In this document: one piece after another, positions 7,818 through 16,878 of the stretch
Layout: every line of letters begins with the position of its first letter
How positions within the stretch are numbered: the stretch's first letter is position 1
DNA from: Sulfitobacter sp.
GTDB lineage: Bacteria > Pseudomonadota > Alphaproteobacteria > Rhodobacterales > Rhodobacteraceae
Assembly (NCBI GenBank): GCA_029252045.1
Contig: JAQXCD010000037.1
Coordinates: 1-55,180 of the forward strand
Length of the DNA stretch: 55,180 nt
Reading direction: 5' to 3'
The notes under the pieces: model-generated
Databases searched by the model: none
Seen by the model: only the letters and a program-made list of their open reading frames with translations
Told to the model about the DNA's origin: nothing
Made by a program: the position numbers and the translations under genes

Positions 7818-9536
7818 ATGATTGATCAGCTTCGTCGCTATGTCCCCGTCCTTGACTGGGGCCGGACTTATTCCCGCACTGCATTTTCCAATGATATGAT
7901 TGCAGCGTTGATTGTAACGATCATGCTGATCCCGCAGTCGCTGGCCTATGCGCTGCTGGCAGGGCTGCCGCCCGAAGCGGGGATTTACGCCTCGATTGTG
8001 CCGATTGTCCTTTATGCGATATTCGGCACCAGCCGTGCATTGGCGGTGGGGCCGGTAGCTGTTGTCTCGCTGCTGACGGCTTCTGCAATTGGTCAGGTGG
8101 CCGAGGCGGGCACGGCAGGCTACGCCGTGGCGGCCCTCACGCTGGCCTTTCTGTCTGGCGGTTTTCTGGTGCTGCTGGGCGTGCTGCGTCTGGGGTTTCT
8201 GGCCAATTTCCTTAGCCATCCGGTGATTGCAGGGTTTATCACCGCGTCAGGCATTCTGATCGCGACAAGCCAGCTCAAACACATTTTGGGCGTCAGCGCC
8301 TCTGGCCACACGTTGCCAGAAATGCTGCATTCCATTTACACACATCTGGGTGAGATCAATGTGATCACGCTGGTGATTGGTGTGCTCGCCACTGCTTTTT
8401 TGTTCTGGGTCCGCAAGGGTCTAAAGCCACTGCTGAAACGCATGGGGGCATCGCCCTTGCTGGCGGATGTTCTGACTAAGGCCGGCCCCGTCGCCGCCGT
8501 TGTTGCAACCACGCTGTCGGTTTGGTTGCTGGGGCTGGACGCATCTGGCGTGCGTGTTGTGGGTGAGGTGCCGCAAGGTTTGCCGCCCCTGACATTGCCC
8601 AGCCTGTCACCCGATCTGGTGGGTGCGTTGCTGATGCCTGCCATTTTGATCTCTGTCATTGGCTTTGTTGAGTCCGTTTCTGTGGCGCAAACGCTGGCTG
8701 CGAAAAAGCGCCAGCGCATTGATCCCGATCAGGAGTTGATCGGCCTTGGTGCGGCCAACCTTGGTGCTGCATTTACCGGTGGCTATCCGGTCACTGGGGG
8801 CTTTTCCCGCTCGGTTGTGAACTATGATGCAGGCGCGGATACGCCTGCGGCCGGCGCCTATACGGCGGTCGGCTTGTCCATCGCTGCTGTGGGGCTGACC
8901 CCGCTGGTCTATTTCCTGCCCAACGCGACACTGGCGGCCACGATCATTGTCGCTGTCCTTAGCCTTGTAGATTTCTCGATCCTGAAAAAGACGTGGAACT
9001 ATTCCAAAAAAGACTTTGCGGCTGTCGCCGTGACAATTCTTTTGACGTTGGGTTTGGGGGTCGAGGTCGGTGTTGCCACTGGTGTCTTGTTGTCGATCCT
9101 GCTGCACCTGTACAAAACCTCCCGCCCGCATGTGGCCGAAGTGGGGTTGGTGCCGGGCACCCAGCACTTCCGCAATATCCACCGCCATCAGGTTGAGGCA
9201 AACCCGCATCTGTTGACCCTGCGGGTCGACGAGAGCCTCTATTTCGCCAACGCACGGTTTTTGGAGGATTACATCCAGAAGCGCGTGACCAGTGGCTGTG
9301 ACATCCGCAACGTGGTCCTGATGTTTTCTGCCATCAATGATGTTGACTATTCAGCGCTGGAAAGCCTTGAGGCGATCAACAGCCGCCTCAAGGACATGCA
9401 AATCGGTCTACACCTGTCCGAGGTCAAAGGCCCCGTAATGGACCGTTTGAAGAAATCACATCTGTTGGAACAGCTGAACGGCCGCGTGTTCCTGTCCCAG
9501 TTTGACGCATGGCAGGCCTTCGCCGGCAAAAGCTAG
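7818..9536 (+). CDS. SulP family anion transporter with STAS domain
   Basis: SulP/SLC26-type inner membrane permease, 572 residues, with 10-14 predicted membrane segments in residues 1-430 and a cytoplasmic STAS domain at about 455-555. The family signature is clear: IPQSLAYALLAGLPPEAGIYASI, FGTSRALAVGPVAVVSLL, and GAANLGAAFTGGYPVTGGFSRS. Typical substrates are sulfate, bicarbonate or carboxylates. Its place after persulfide dioxygenase and SQR suggests it exports or balances sulfite/sulfate formed by sulfide oxidation (inference). The 91-base gap before it contains a hairpin and the imperfect repeat GGGAC...GTCCC. Confidence 0.92.
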   Translation: MIDQLRRYVPVLDWGRTYSRTAFSNDMIAALIVTIMLIPQSLAYALLAGLPPEAGIYASIVPIVLYAIFGTSRALAVGPVAVVSLLTASAIGQVAEAGTAGYAVAALTLAFLSGGFLVLLGVLRLGFLANFLSHPVIAGFITASGILIATSQLKHILGVSASGHTLPEMLHSIYTHLGEINVITLVIGVLATAFLFWVRKGLKPLLKRMGASPLLADVLTKAGPVAAVVATTLSVWLLGLDASGVRVVGEVPQGLPPLTLPSLSPDLVGALLMPAILISVIGFVESVSVAQTLAAKKRQRIDPDQELIGLGAANLGAAFTGGYPVTGGFSRSVVNYDAGADTPAAGAYTAVGLSIAAVGLTPLVYFLPNATLAATIIVAVLSLVDFSILKKTWNYSKKDFAAVAVTILLTLGLGVEVGVATGVLLSILLHLYKTSRPHVAEVGLVPGTQHFRNIHRHQVEANPHLLTLRVDESLYFANARFLEDYIQKRVTSGCDIRNVVLMFSAINDVDYSALESLEAINSRLKDMQIGLHLSEVKGPVMDRLKKSHLLEQLNGRVFLSQFDAWQAFAGKS

Positions 9537-9611
9537 GCCCAGAGCGGGTGGCGTATCAGCCAAAGACCCTTATATAACTGTACAAAGTTTTGCAGTGAAA
9601 AGGGCGCAGCC

Positions 9612-10283
9612 ATGGACCAAACACACGAATGGGTCGAGCGGTTTCCCGGCCTGTCGCGGCTTGCGCCACCGATCAAGGAAAAGCTGCTGTCGCAAAGCAG
9701 TATTGTTGAGGTGCCACGCGGCACGATGATCTTCGGGCCGGGCCGTTCGCCCGAAAATATGATGTTCCTGCTGGATGGCACCGTGCGGGTGCAGCAGGTC
9801 TCGGACACAGGGCACGAGATTGTCCTTTACCGGATTAACGCGGGTGAAAGCTGTGTTTTGACCACGGCCTGCCTGTTGGCATTCGAGGATTACTCGGCCG
9901 AAGGCATCGCCGAGACCCCCGTGCGCGCCGCCGCCATTCCCCGCGCGTTGTTCGATACACTGGTAGAGCAGTCAAAACCTTTCCGCGATTTTGTCTTTGC
10001 TGCCTTTTCCAAGCGCATCACTGATCTGTTCCTGATGATCGACGAAGTTGCATTCCAGCGGCTGGATGTCCGCACGGCAGACCGTCTGCTGCTGCTGTCA
10101 AACGGCGATGATGTGATCAAGACCACACACCAGAAGCTGTCGGTCGAATTGGGAACCGCGCGTGAAGTTGTATCGCGCCAGTTGCAAGAATTCCAGCGGC
10201 GTGGCTGGATCGAGCAGGCCCGCGGCAGTGTGACCTTGCTGGACCGCACGCAGCTGGAAAAGTTGGCGCATCACAACCGCTAG
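9612..10283 (+). CDS. Crp/Fnr family transcriptional regulator
   Basis: Regulator of 223 residues: N-terminal cyclic-nucleotide-binding-like beta barrel (about 15-125), long dimerisation helix, C-terminal winged helix (about 150-220) with recognition region KLSVELGTAREVVSRQLQEF. The four N-terminal Fe-S cysteines of true Fnr are absent, but Cys81 and Cys87 (GESCVLTTACLL) lie in the barrel. Proteins of this subtype may sense redox or sulfane sulfur by thiol chemistry; that is an inference. It follows SulP by 75 bases and has AAGGG before the ATG. It is the only regulator in the sulfide cluster. Its TAG overlaps the stop of the convergent amidohydrolase gene within the shared bases CTAG. Confidence 0.88.
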   Translation: MDQTHEWVERFPGLSRLAPPIKEKLLSQSSIVEVPRGTMIFGPGRSPENMMFLLDGTVRVQQVSDTGHEIVLYRINAGESCVLTTACLLAFEDYSAEGIAETPVRAAAIPRALFDTLVEQSKPFRDFVFAAFSKRITDLFLMIDEVAFQRLDVRTADRLLLLSNGDDVIKTTHQKLSVELGTAREVVSRQLQEFQRRGWIEQARGSVTLLDRTQLEKLAHHNR

Positions 10284-11956
10284 GCGCGGTAGGTCACACG
10301 TCCGTTGCAAATGGTCAATGCGGCTGCGGCTTGTGTGATCTGGTCAGGTGCCAGCGCAAACAGGTCGCGGTCCATCACGGCCACATCCGCTTGCATCCCC
10401 GCAGTCAGCATGCCGCGCTTGTCCTCGGCAAACTCGACCCATGCGTTATCGCGGGTATAGCTGGCCAGTGTATCCGTCAGGCTCTGTGTCTGGTCAGTCC
10501 ACTCCGGCCCCAGATTTAGCGGGGCAATTGCAGCACGGATATTTGGCATCACATCCACAGGGATCACGGGCCAGTCGGTCGAGAAAACGACCTTTGCGCC
10601 GCTTGCGCGGATGCTTTGCCACGCATATGCGCCGCCGATCTGGTGAGGGTGCAGATATTCACCAACTGCCCCTGCGGGAAAAATATGCCCGATGGGCGCA
10701 TGGCCCGGCTGAATGGACGCCACGATGTTCAAAGCTGCCAGACGCGGGATATCATCCAGATGCATCACCTCCAGATGTTCGATCCGGTGACGGCTGTCGC
10801 GTTTGCCATTGGCCTTTTGCGCAGCCTCGAACGCGTCGATTGTGCGGCGCACGGCGGCGTCACCGATGGCGTGGACAGCGATCTGGAAACCCAGCCTGTC
10901 GGCTTCGGTACAGCAGGCCACAAAATGCTCTTGGGTAAACACCTCGTCTCCTGCATTGCCGTCCTTGCTCATCTCGCCGGGGTAGGGGGCCAGCATCAGC
11001 GCCGTGCCACTTTCGATCACACCGTCGATGAACATTTTGACGTGGCCACAGCGGACCATCTCTGTCTGGATATTGTCGCGCATGGCGGGGGCCTCGGCCG
11101 ATAACCGTTCCAGCGGGTCGGTGCCTTTCATATGGAAGGGCACAGTGCAGCGGATGATCAGGCGGTCCTCTGCTTCCAGCTCGGCCAACAGCTCCAGTTG
11201 ATAGGTGTTACCGTCCATCAGGTGTAGACCTGTGATGCCTTGAGCGGCACAATGGTGCAGGCCGCGTTCGATCACGTCTTTGTCCATTTCGCGCTGGGCG
11301 GCGGTGGCGAGGGGCATAGGGTCTTTGCCCGTGGTCAGTCCCAGCATCTCGCGCCCGCCGTGGCGCGTCAGGGCCAGAACGGGGCTATAGGCACCGGGCT
11401 CCAACAGCTCGCCCGTGGCAAGACCGTCCGCCCCCATCACAATCTCGGAGCCTGCGTCTACCTCACCGCCTTCCAGCAGACCAACAGCACGCAGGGCGGC
11501 TGTATTTGCCCAGATGGTATGGTGATCAGGCGCAAACATCGCCAGCGGGCGGTCGGGCAGGATCTGGTCAAGGTCATGGCGCGTCAGGGTTTTTCCGGTG
11601 CCCAGAATATCATAATCAGCCATCACGCAAAAGATCAGTGCGTCATCGGGATTGGCCTGCGCATGGGGGTGGATCACGGCCGCCATTTCGTCCAATCCAT
11701 GAACGCCATAGAGGCTTGGCATGTCCAGCTCGACCGAGCCGCCGAACAGGTGCACATGACTGTCGATGATACCGGGCAGGACGGTGCCGCCGCGCGCATT
11801 TACGATCTGTGTATCAGGCCCCGCCAACGGCAGGACATCCGCGTCCATGCCAACAGCCACAATCAAACCATCTGCGATGGCCAGCGCCTGCGCGTGGGGC
11901 GTCGCGTCGTCAAAGGTAACCAGTTTTCCGGTGTGGATAATGATGTCGGGGGTCAT
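10280..11956 (-). CDS. Amidohydrolase family protein (YtcJ-like)
   Basis: Metal-dependent amidohydrolase of the YtcJ/NfdA group, 558 residues, TIM barrel flanked by a beta sandwich. Visible metal-site and barrel motifs: GIIDSHVHLFGG (HxH), HAIGDAAVRRTIDAFE, HRIEHLEV and FSTDWPV. Members hydrolyse amides or formamides of varied substrates; no specific substrate is indicated. I start at ATG 11956 (MTPDIIIHTGKLV) because it has AGAGG upstream; an earlier in-frame start at 12007 adds 17 unlikely residues. It is the last gene of the polyamine-type ABC operon strand, 87 bases after the broken binding-protein gene, and may process an imported amide or amine compound. Confidence 0.88.
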   Translation of the reverse strand: MTPDIIIHTGKLVTFDDATPHAQALAIADGLIVAVGMDADVLPLAGPDTQIVNARGGTVLPGIIDSHVHLFGGSVELDMPSLYGVHGLDEMAAVIHPHAQANPDDALIFCVMADYDILGTGKTLTRHDLDQILPDRPLAMFAPDHHTIWANTAALRAVGLLEGGEVDAGSEIVMGADGLATGELLEPGAYSPVLALTRHGGREMLGLTTGKDPMPLATAAQREMDKDVIERGLHHCAAQGITGLHLMDGNTYQLELLAELEAEDRLIIRCTVPFHMKGTDPLERLSAEAPAMRDNIQTEMVRCGHVKMFIDGVIESGTALMLAPYPGEMSKDGNAGDEVFTQEHFVACCTEADRLGFQIAVHAIGDAAVRRTIDAFEAAQKANGKRDSRHRIEHLEVMHLDDIPRLAALNIVASIQPGHAPIGHIFPAGAVGEYLHPHQIGGAYAWQSIRASGAKVVFSTDWPVIPVDVMPNIRAAIAPLNLGPEWTDQTQSLTDTLASYTRDNAWVEFAEDKRGMLTAGMQADVAVMDRDLFALAPDQITQAAAALTICNGRVTYRA

Positions 11957-12043
11957 GGCAGCCTCTGGCAGAATGGGAAAAGCAGCCCCGCATAGGCAGA
12001 GCTGCATCGTTGCGTTCAGTTCAGCTTACTTTTGCAGTTCTGT

Positions 12044-13043
12044 CTAGATCGCTGTGTAGAGCTTGCTTGCTTCTGGCGGGCAGGTGCGCGCGACATAGGC
12101 CGCCCCTTTCAACTCGGCAGGGACCACAATCTCGGGTGCTGTTTTCATGTCTTCGGGCATAAACGCTTCGGAACCTGTGATGCCGTTGGCATAGCGCGCG
12201 AACGACGACAGCATCGCCGCATTTTCAGGGTCCATGATGAAGTTCAGGAAGGTCTTGGCCTCTTCCACATTTGTCGCGTCTGCCAGAATGGCCGCATTGT
12301 CCATCCAGACGGGGAAACCTTCCTGCGGATAGCCAAACGCGATGTCCGCGTTCTTGGCGCGCGCGCATGGATGCACCGTTCCAGTTGGACCCGGCCGAGA
12401 CGTCACCTTTGGCGTATTTCTCGATCATGCCGTAATCCATGGACAGCCAATTCGGCTTTGCCGCTGTCAGCATGTCGCGCACTTTCCGCAGGACTTCCTT
12501 GTCCGCTGTGCACTGCTCGCCGCCGACATAGTGAATGGCAAGACCCATCAGGTCGTTCATCTCTGGCGTGACGTTGATCTTGCCTTTCAGCTCTTCTGGC
12601 GGATCAAAGATTACGGTGGCTGTGTTGATGTCGCCGCTATAAACGGCTGTGTTTACGGTCACGCCAACGGTGCCCCACTGCCACGGCACGGTGTAGTTCC
12701 GGCCCGGGTCAAACTCGACATCAACCCACTGCGGGTCCATGTTTTTGAAATCCGCCATCTCGTTTGGCTTGCTTTCCATCAGCAGGCCTTCCCCGATGAA
12801 GATCGGCACATAGGTGCCCGACGGCACAACGATATCAAATCCGTGACCGCCCGCCTTGATCTTGGCCAGCGCCGTATCGTTGCTGTCATAGTCGGTGATG
12901 GTGACCTTGATGCCGGTCTCTGTCTCGAACTTGGTGATCATCTCGGGCGAAGTATAGTTGCCCCAGTTGTACAGGTTCAGCTGGCCTTCGGCAAAGGCGG
13001 GGCCTGCCAGAACAAGGGTCAGTGCGGTGAGTGTCTTTTTCAT
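12044..13043 (-). pseudogene. Polyamine ABC transporter binding protein (PotD/PotF-like), frameshifted
   Basis: Periplasmic spermidine/putrescine-type binding protein with signal peptide MKKTLTALTLVLAGPAFA. The mature part starts EGQLNLYNWGNYTSPEM, and GGHGFDIVVPSG, VPWQWGTVGV and [12 protein letters not shown] follow in one frame to about 12366. The rest ([20 protein letters not shown], then [16 protein letters not shown] to LYTAI) is in another frame. The break falls exactly in a (GC)5 tract at 12357-12366. Homologues read MRxRxKN across this site, which needs (GC)6, so loss of one dinucleotide explains the shift. This could be a true mutation, a reversible slippage site, or an assembly error. 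Corrected length about 333 residues, normal for the family. Confidence 0.88.
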
Positions 13044-13062
13044 ATCTCTCTCTCCAGTTGGG

Positions 13063-13866
13063 TTAGTTTCTTATTTTGCTAAGCAGGGTAAAGGCGATCA
13101 CCATGATCACCGAAATGCCCAGCAGGACGGCTGAAATCGCGTTGATTTCAGGCGTGATGACGCGGCGCAGCTGGCCCAGCATATAGGTGGGCAGCGTGTC
13201 TTGGCCGGCGGATTTAACAAACTCAGTGATCACCACATCATCCAGCGAGATCACAAAGGCCAGCATGGCACCCGCCAGAATACCGGGCCACAGCTGAGGC
13301 AGGGTAATGCGGCGGAACACATGCCACGGCGAGGCGTAAAGATCGGCAGCAGCTTGCTCGAGGCTGAGGTCCATGCCTTGCAGGCGTGCGCGGATCGGCA
13401 GGTAGGCGAAGGGAATGCAAAAGGCCGCATGGGCGATGATCAGATAGAGCAGCCCCGTGTATCCGGTGGCGACTTTGATCATCGCAAAGAAGATCAACAG
13501 CGCAACGGCGGTTACAATCTCGGGCACCATCAAGGGCTGGTTGATCATGGCAAAAACCATGGTCTGGCCTTTGAACTTTGGCGTACGCGTTGTGGCAAGG
13601 GCCGCCATCACGGCAACTGATGTTGCAATTGCCGACGCCCAGAAGGCAATGATCAGCGAGCGCACCGTGGCTTCCTGCACCTGCTCGTTTGCCCATGCAG
13701 AGGCATACCAACGCCATGAGAACCCCTCCCAGATGGCGACGGACGTGCCCGAGTTGAACGAATAAAGCACCAGCAGGATGATCGGCAGATAAAGCATGGC
13801 AAAACACGCCATGGCGATGGTGGCAAAGCCGGTTTGCTTCTGGATGTCAAAGCCGCGTTTAGCCAT
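13063..13866 (-). CDS. Polyamine-type ABC transporter permease (PotC-like)
   Basis: Inner membrane permease of 267 residues with six predicted membrane segments (binding-protein-dependent transport family). It shows the usual opening PIILLVLYSFNSG and the EAA loop EQAAADLYASPWHVFRRITLPQLWPGI that contacts the ATPase, and ends LLGISVIMVIAFTLLSK. ATG 13866 is used; it overlaps the end of the upstream permease gene by 8 bases, so the two are coupled. Reading frame intact. Partner genes for the ATPase and the binding protein are both broken, so an assembled transporter is unlikely unless subunits are borrowed from a paralogous system. Confidence 0.9.
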   Translation of the reverse strand: MAKRGFDIQKQTGFATIAMACFAMLYLPIILLVLYSFNSGTSVAIWEGFSWRWYASAWANEQVQEATVRSLIIAFWASAIATSVAVMAALATTRTPKFKGQTMVFAMINQPLMVPEIVTAVALLIFFAMIKVATGYTGLLYLIIAHAAFCIPFAYLPIRARLQGMDLSLEQAAADLYASPWHVFRRITLPQLWPGILAGAMLAFVISLDDVVITEFVKSAGQDTLPTYMLGQLRRVITPEINAISAVLLGISVIMVIAFTLLSKIRN

Positions 13867-14770
13867 GTTTGATGTCCTCCTTGCCCGCAACACGGACGTA
13901 GAACAGCAACGCAATCATAACGATGGCCAGCAGCGTGATAGACAGCGCCGCCCCCAGTGGCCAATTGCGGCCCTGACCGAATTGCAATTCGATCAGGTTA
14001 CCCAGCATCAGCTGGTTGCCGCCCCCCATCACGCGCGGTGTCACATAGGCGCCCAAGGAGGGCACAAACACCAGAATGGAGCCTGCAATCACACCGGGTT
14101 TCACCAAAGGTACGATCACACGGCGCAGGACCTGAAGCCGCGTTGCGTAGAGGTCATACCCCGCTTCGACGAGGCTGAAATCCAAGCGCTCCATCGAGGC
14201 ATAAACCGGCAGAACCATCAGCGGCAGATAGACATATACCATCCCCACAAGGATAGAGAATTCGGTGAACAACATCTGGATCGGCGCGTCGATCACACCC
14301 AGCCACAGCAGCGCAGTGTTAATCGTACCCTCGTTGCGGATCAGCTCCATAATGGCGAATGTGCGGATCAGCAGGTTGGTCCAGAACGGGATAATCACCA
14401 GCAGCATCCAGAGTTCGCGCTGCTTCTTGGGGCGTGTCGCAATGAAATAGGCCTTAGGGACGCCGAAGAACAAACACGCCAATGTCGTCATTAACGACAG
14501 TTTGACCGAGCGCCAGAAAATGCTCAGGTGTGCGTCGGACCACCCCAGCTGGTCTGTGAAGATGTCGCGCTGGGCAAAGACGTTAAACCACGCATCAGTT
14601 GAGAACTGCCACTCAACCCCGCCATAATCCCCCGCGGTCAGAACGGAATAGACCAGCGTGATCAACAGCGGGCCACTGGCGGCAAGCACCAGAATAAACA
14701 GAGCGGGGGCCAACAGCATCCAACGGGTGCGCGCCGCACGCCGGGTCGCGTTTATGGACAAATCTCCCAT
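13859..14770 (-). CDS. Polyamine-type ABC transporter permease (PotB-like)
   Basis: Inner membrane permease of 303 residues with six predicted membrane segments. N-terminal positively charged stretch then LLAPALFILVLAASGPLL; the EAA loop is VEAGYDLYATRLQVLRRVIVPLVKPGV. It pairs with the PotC-like protein to form the membrane channel of a polyamine or related-compound importer. Intact frame. Its ATG lies inside the tail of the degenerate ATPase frame, the usual overlap for this operon. Confidence 0.9.
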   Translation of the reverse strand: MGDLSINATRRAARTRWMLLAPALFILVLAASGPLLITLVYSVLTAGDYGGVEWQFSTDAWFNVFAQRDIFTDQLGWSDAHLSIFWRSVKLSLMTTLACLFFGVPKAYFIATRPKKQRELWMLLVIIPFWTNLLIRTFAIMELIRNEGTINTALLWLGVIDAPIQMLFTEFSILVGMVYVYLPLMVLPVYASMERLDFSLVEAGYDLYATRLQVLRRVIVPLVKPGVIAGSILVFVPSLGAYVTPRVMGGGNQLMLGNLIELQFGQGRNWPLGAALSITLLAIVMIALLFYVRVAGKEDIKHG

Positions 14771-15886
14771 CGCGCCAGTCCTTCAAGACCTGCGCCACAT
14801 GTGCACCAAAATGCACACCGGCGCGGTCTCCTGTGCCAAATGCCAGCACGCTGTCCGTATTGTTTTGCAGGCGCAGGACGAAGGCGGTTCCATCCTCTAG
14901 CGTCAGGTGGATATGGGTGTCCGTGCCGAAATAAACGATGTTGCCAATCGTGCCGGTCAGCACTCCCGCTTCGGGGGCGACAAGGGTTGCCTGTTCGGGG
15001 CGCACCGCCAGCGTGACGGCCCCTTCGCGGGTCACCCCTTCGGGCAGGCGGGCCGTAATGGTGTTGCCGGAAGCCAATAAAACCTCTGCCACATCGCCCT
15101 ACACCGTCTTGATCTGCGCGGGCAGGAAATTGGTATCCCCGATGAAGTCTGCCACAAAACGTTCGGCCGGTCGGTCATAGATATCGCGGGGCGTGCCGAT
15201 CTGGCGTATCGATCCCGCGCCCATCACGGCAATACGGTCCGACATGGTCAGCGCCTCTTCCTGATCGTGGGTTACAAAGATAAAAGTAATGCCTGTTTCG
15301 GTTTGCGCCGCTTCAGCTCAAGCTGCATTTCCTTGCGCAGTTTGAAATCCAGCGCGCTCAGCGGTTCGTCCAGCAGCAGCACACGCGGGCGGGGCGCAAG
15401 GGCGCGTGCAAGCGCCACACGCTGTTGTTGCCCGCCGGAGATTTGGCTTGTCTGGCGGTCCGCCATCGCGGTCATTTGCACCAATTCCAGCATTTCGCCG
15501 ACGGTTTGGGTGATCTCTGCCTTGGGCTTGCCCAGCATTTCCAGACCAAAGGCGATGTTCTGCGCGACAGTCAGGTGCGGGAACAGCGCATAGCTCTGAA
15601 AAACCGTGTTGATCGGGCGCTTGTAGGGCGACAGCTCCAGCAGGTCCTCGCCGAACATATCCAGCGCGCCGCTGGTGGGGTGCTCGAACCCCGCAATCAG
15701 GCGCAGCATTGTCGTCTTGCCACAGCCCGACGGACCCAACAGCGTGAAAAACTCGTTATCGGCGATCTCGATATCGACCCCGGCCAACGCCTCCACGGGC
15801 GGCGTGCCGGGGTAAGTCTTTCGCAGGTTCCGTGCGCTGATGGCTGTCGTCAAATCCGTATCCCCCGTTACTGCATCTGGCAGCAT
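14763..15886 (-). pseudogene. Polyamine ABC transporter ATPase (PotA-like), frameshift plus nonsense
   Basis: ATPase of a spermidine/putrescine-type importer. The first 195 codons are intact: Walker [13 protein letters not shown]-loop [10 protein letters not shown], signature SGGQQQR, Walker [13 protein letters not shown]. At 15307/15306 one base is missing ([15 protein letters not shown] expected; CGGCGCAA seen in place of CGGCTGCAA). The other frame then gives [20 protein letters not shown] down to a TAG at 15101-15099, after which the TOBE domain continues (LAVRPEQATLV, FGTDTHIHLTLEDG). So there are two lesions. The frame runs past the PotB start, so the original 3' end is approximate. The repaired length (about 370 residues) is normal for PotA. 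Confidence 0.88.
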
Positions 15887-15963
15887 GCCCTTCCAGCAGA
15901 GACTTTAGTAAACATGATCAAATCAATTTCGGCTATGAAAAATAACCCCGATAGGGTAGTTTT

Positions 15964-15985
15964 CTCTAAATCATTGAGATTAGAG
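15964..15985. promoter_or_regulatory. Inverted repeat before LuxR-type gene
   Basis: CTCTAAATCATTGAGATTAGAG: arms CTCTAA/TTAGAG, extending to CTCTAA(A)TC/GATTAGAG with one bulged base. It ends 10 bases before the ATG of the LuxR-type regulator, in the promoter region shared with the divergent pot-like operon. The size is similar to LuxR-family operators; autoregulation is inferred. Confidence 0.4.
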
Positions 15986-15995
15986 GGTATTTTTC

Positions 15996-16793
15996 GTGCA
16001 AAATCTGACGGTCAAAGACGTTTTTCGCCTCAGGAAAGCTATCGCATCCGTGCAAAGCGATTCCTTTTTTCCGCACTTCCGGCGGCTTTTGCGCGGGCGC
16101 TTGCGCTTTGATACGTTCTTGATGATGCGCTTTGATGGCGGGCTGCCGCCCACTCTTTTGGGGACGTGGAAGCGGCGCAATACTCTGCCGCCGCATGTGC
16201 TGGGCGACTACTTTGAGGGGGCCTACCGGCTTGATCCCTTCTATCAGTTTCGCGCGGTTCCCCCCGAAGGTGGGGTGTACCGGATGTCTGACATCGCGCC
16301 GGACCGGTTTTATGCCAGCGAGTATTTCCAGCAGTATTTCAAACAAACAGGGCTGCGGGACGAAGTGGGTTTTCTAGCGCCTTTGCCGTCGGGCGGGATG
16401 GCGAATTTGTCGTTCAGCCGTCTGGCGCAGGGCGGCCCCTACAGGCGGCGTGAATTGCAGTGTTTGCAGCATTTCAGCCCGATCCTGCTGGAGCTGTTGA
16501 CCACCCATTGCGCGGGTTTCCAGCCGCCGGACATGCCAGAGGACAACCAGAGGCCCACGCAAGCGCTGGATCAATCGATCCTGAGGGAAGTGAACCAGAG
16601 CTTGCCCGCGCGCCTGACCCGCCGCGAGGCGCAGATTGCGGCATTGGTCCTGCAAGGCCATTCCAACGCATCCGCTGCAGTGATGATGGCAATCTCCCGC
16701 GAGACGGTGAAAGTCCACCGCCGTAACCTCTATGCCAAGCTGGATATTTCCTCACCCGGTGAATTGTTCACGATGTTGCGGCATCTTTTATAG
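15996..16793 (+). CDS. LuxR family transcriptional regulator
   Basis: Helix-turn-helix regulator of 265 residues. The C-terminal 60 residues form a LuxR/FixJ-type DNA-binding domain: LTRREAQIAALVLQGHSNA, then ETVKVHRRNLYAKLDISSPG. The N-terminal 190 residues are not an obvious autoinducer-binding domain: the usual W-Y-D pattern of LuxR solos is not clear, so the ligand is unknown. It is transcribed divergently from the pot-like operon, 109 bases away, with the aldehyde dehydrogenase and SDR genes downstream on its own strand, so it probably controls amine uptake and oxidation genes. Confidence 0.88.
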   Translation: MQNLTVKDVFRLRKAIASVQSDSFFPHFRRLLRGRLRFDTFLMMRFDGGLPPTLLGTWKRRNTLPPHVLGDYFEGAYRLDPFYQFRAVPPEGGVYRMSDIAPDRFYASEYFQQYFKQTGLRDEVGFLAPLPSGGMANLSFSRLAQGGPYRRRELQCLQHFSPILLELLTTHCAGFQPPDMPEDNQRPTQALDQSILREVNQSLPARLTRREAQIAALVLQGHSNASAAVMMAISRETVKVHRRNLYAKLDISSPGELFTMLRHLL

Positions 16794-16878
16794 ATCGCAG
16801 GCGTGCTACGTCTAGCTGCTTGCCATTGTTCAAAGGTGTTGCCAATCTCCGTGCAGCCCACTGCCAAGGATAGTTGTT

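Noticed and set aside
9612..10283. True Fnr oxygen sensor
   Set aside because: The N-terminal cysteine cluster that holds the 4Fe-4S centre is absent.
15099..15101. In-frame TAG codons (also 45568-45570) as pyrrolysine sites, given an MttB gene nearby
   Set aside because: The MttB gene itself has no TAG, ordinary genes here end in TAG (for example at 10281-10283), no pyl genes are visible, and the same broken genes also carry a frameshift or TAA.
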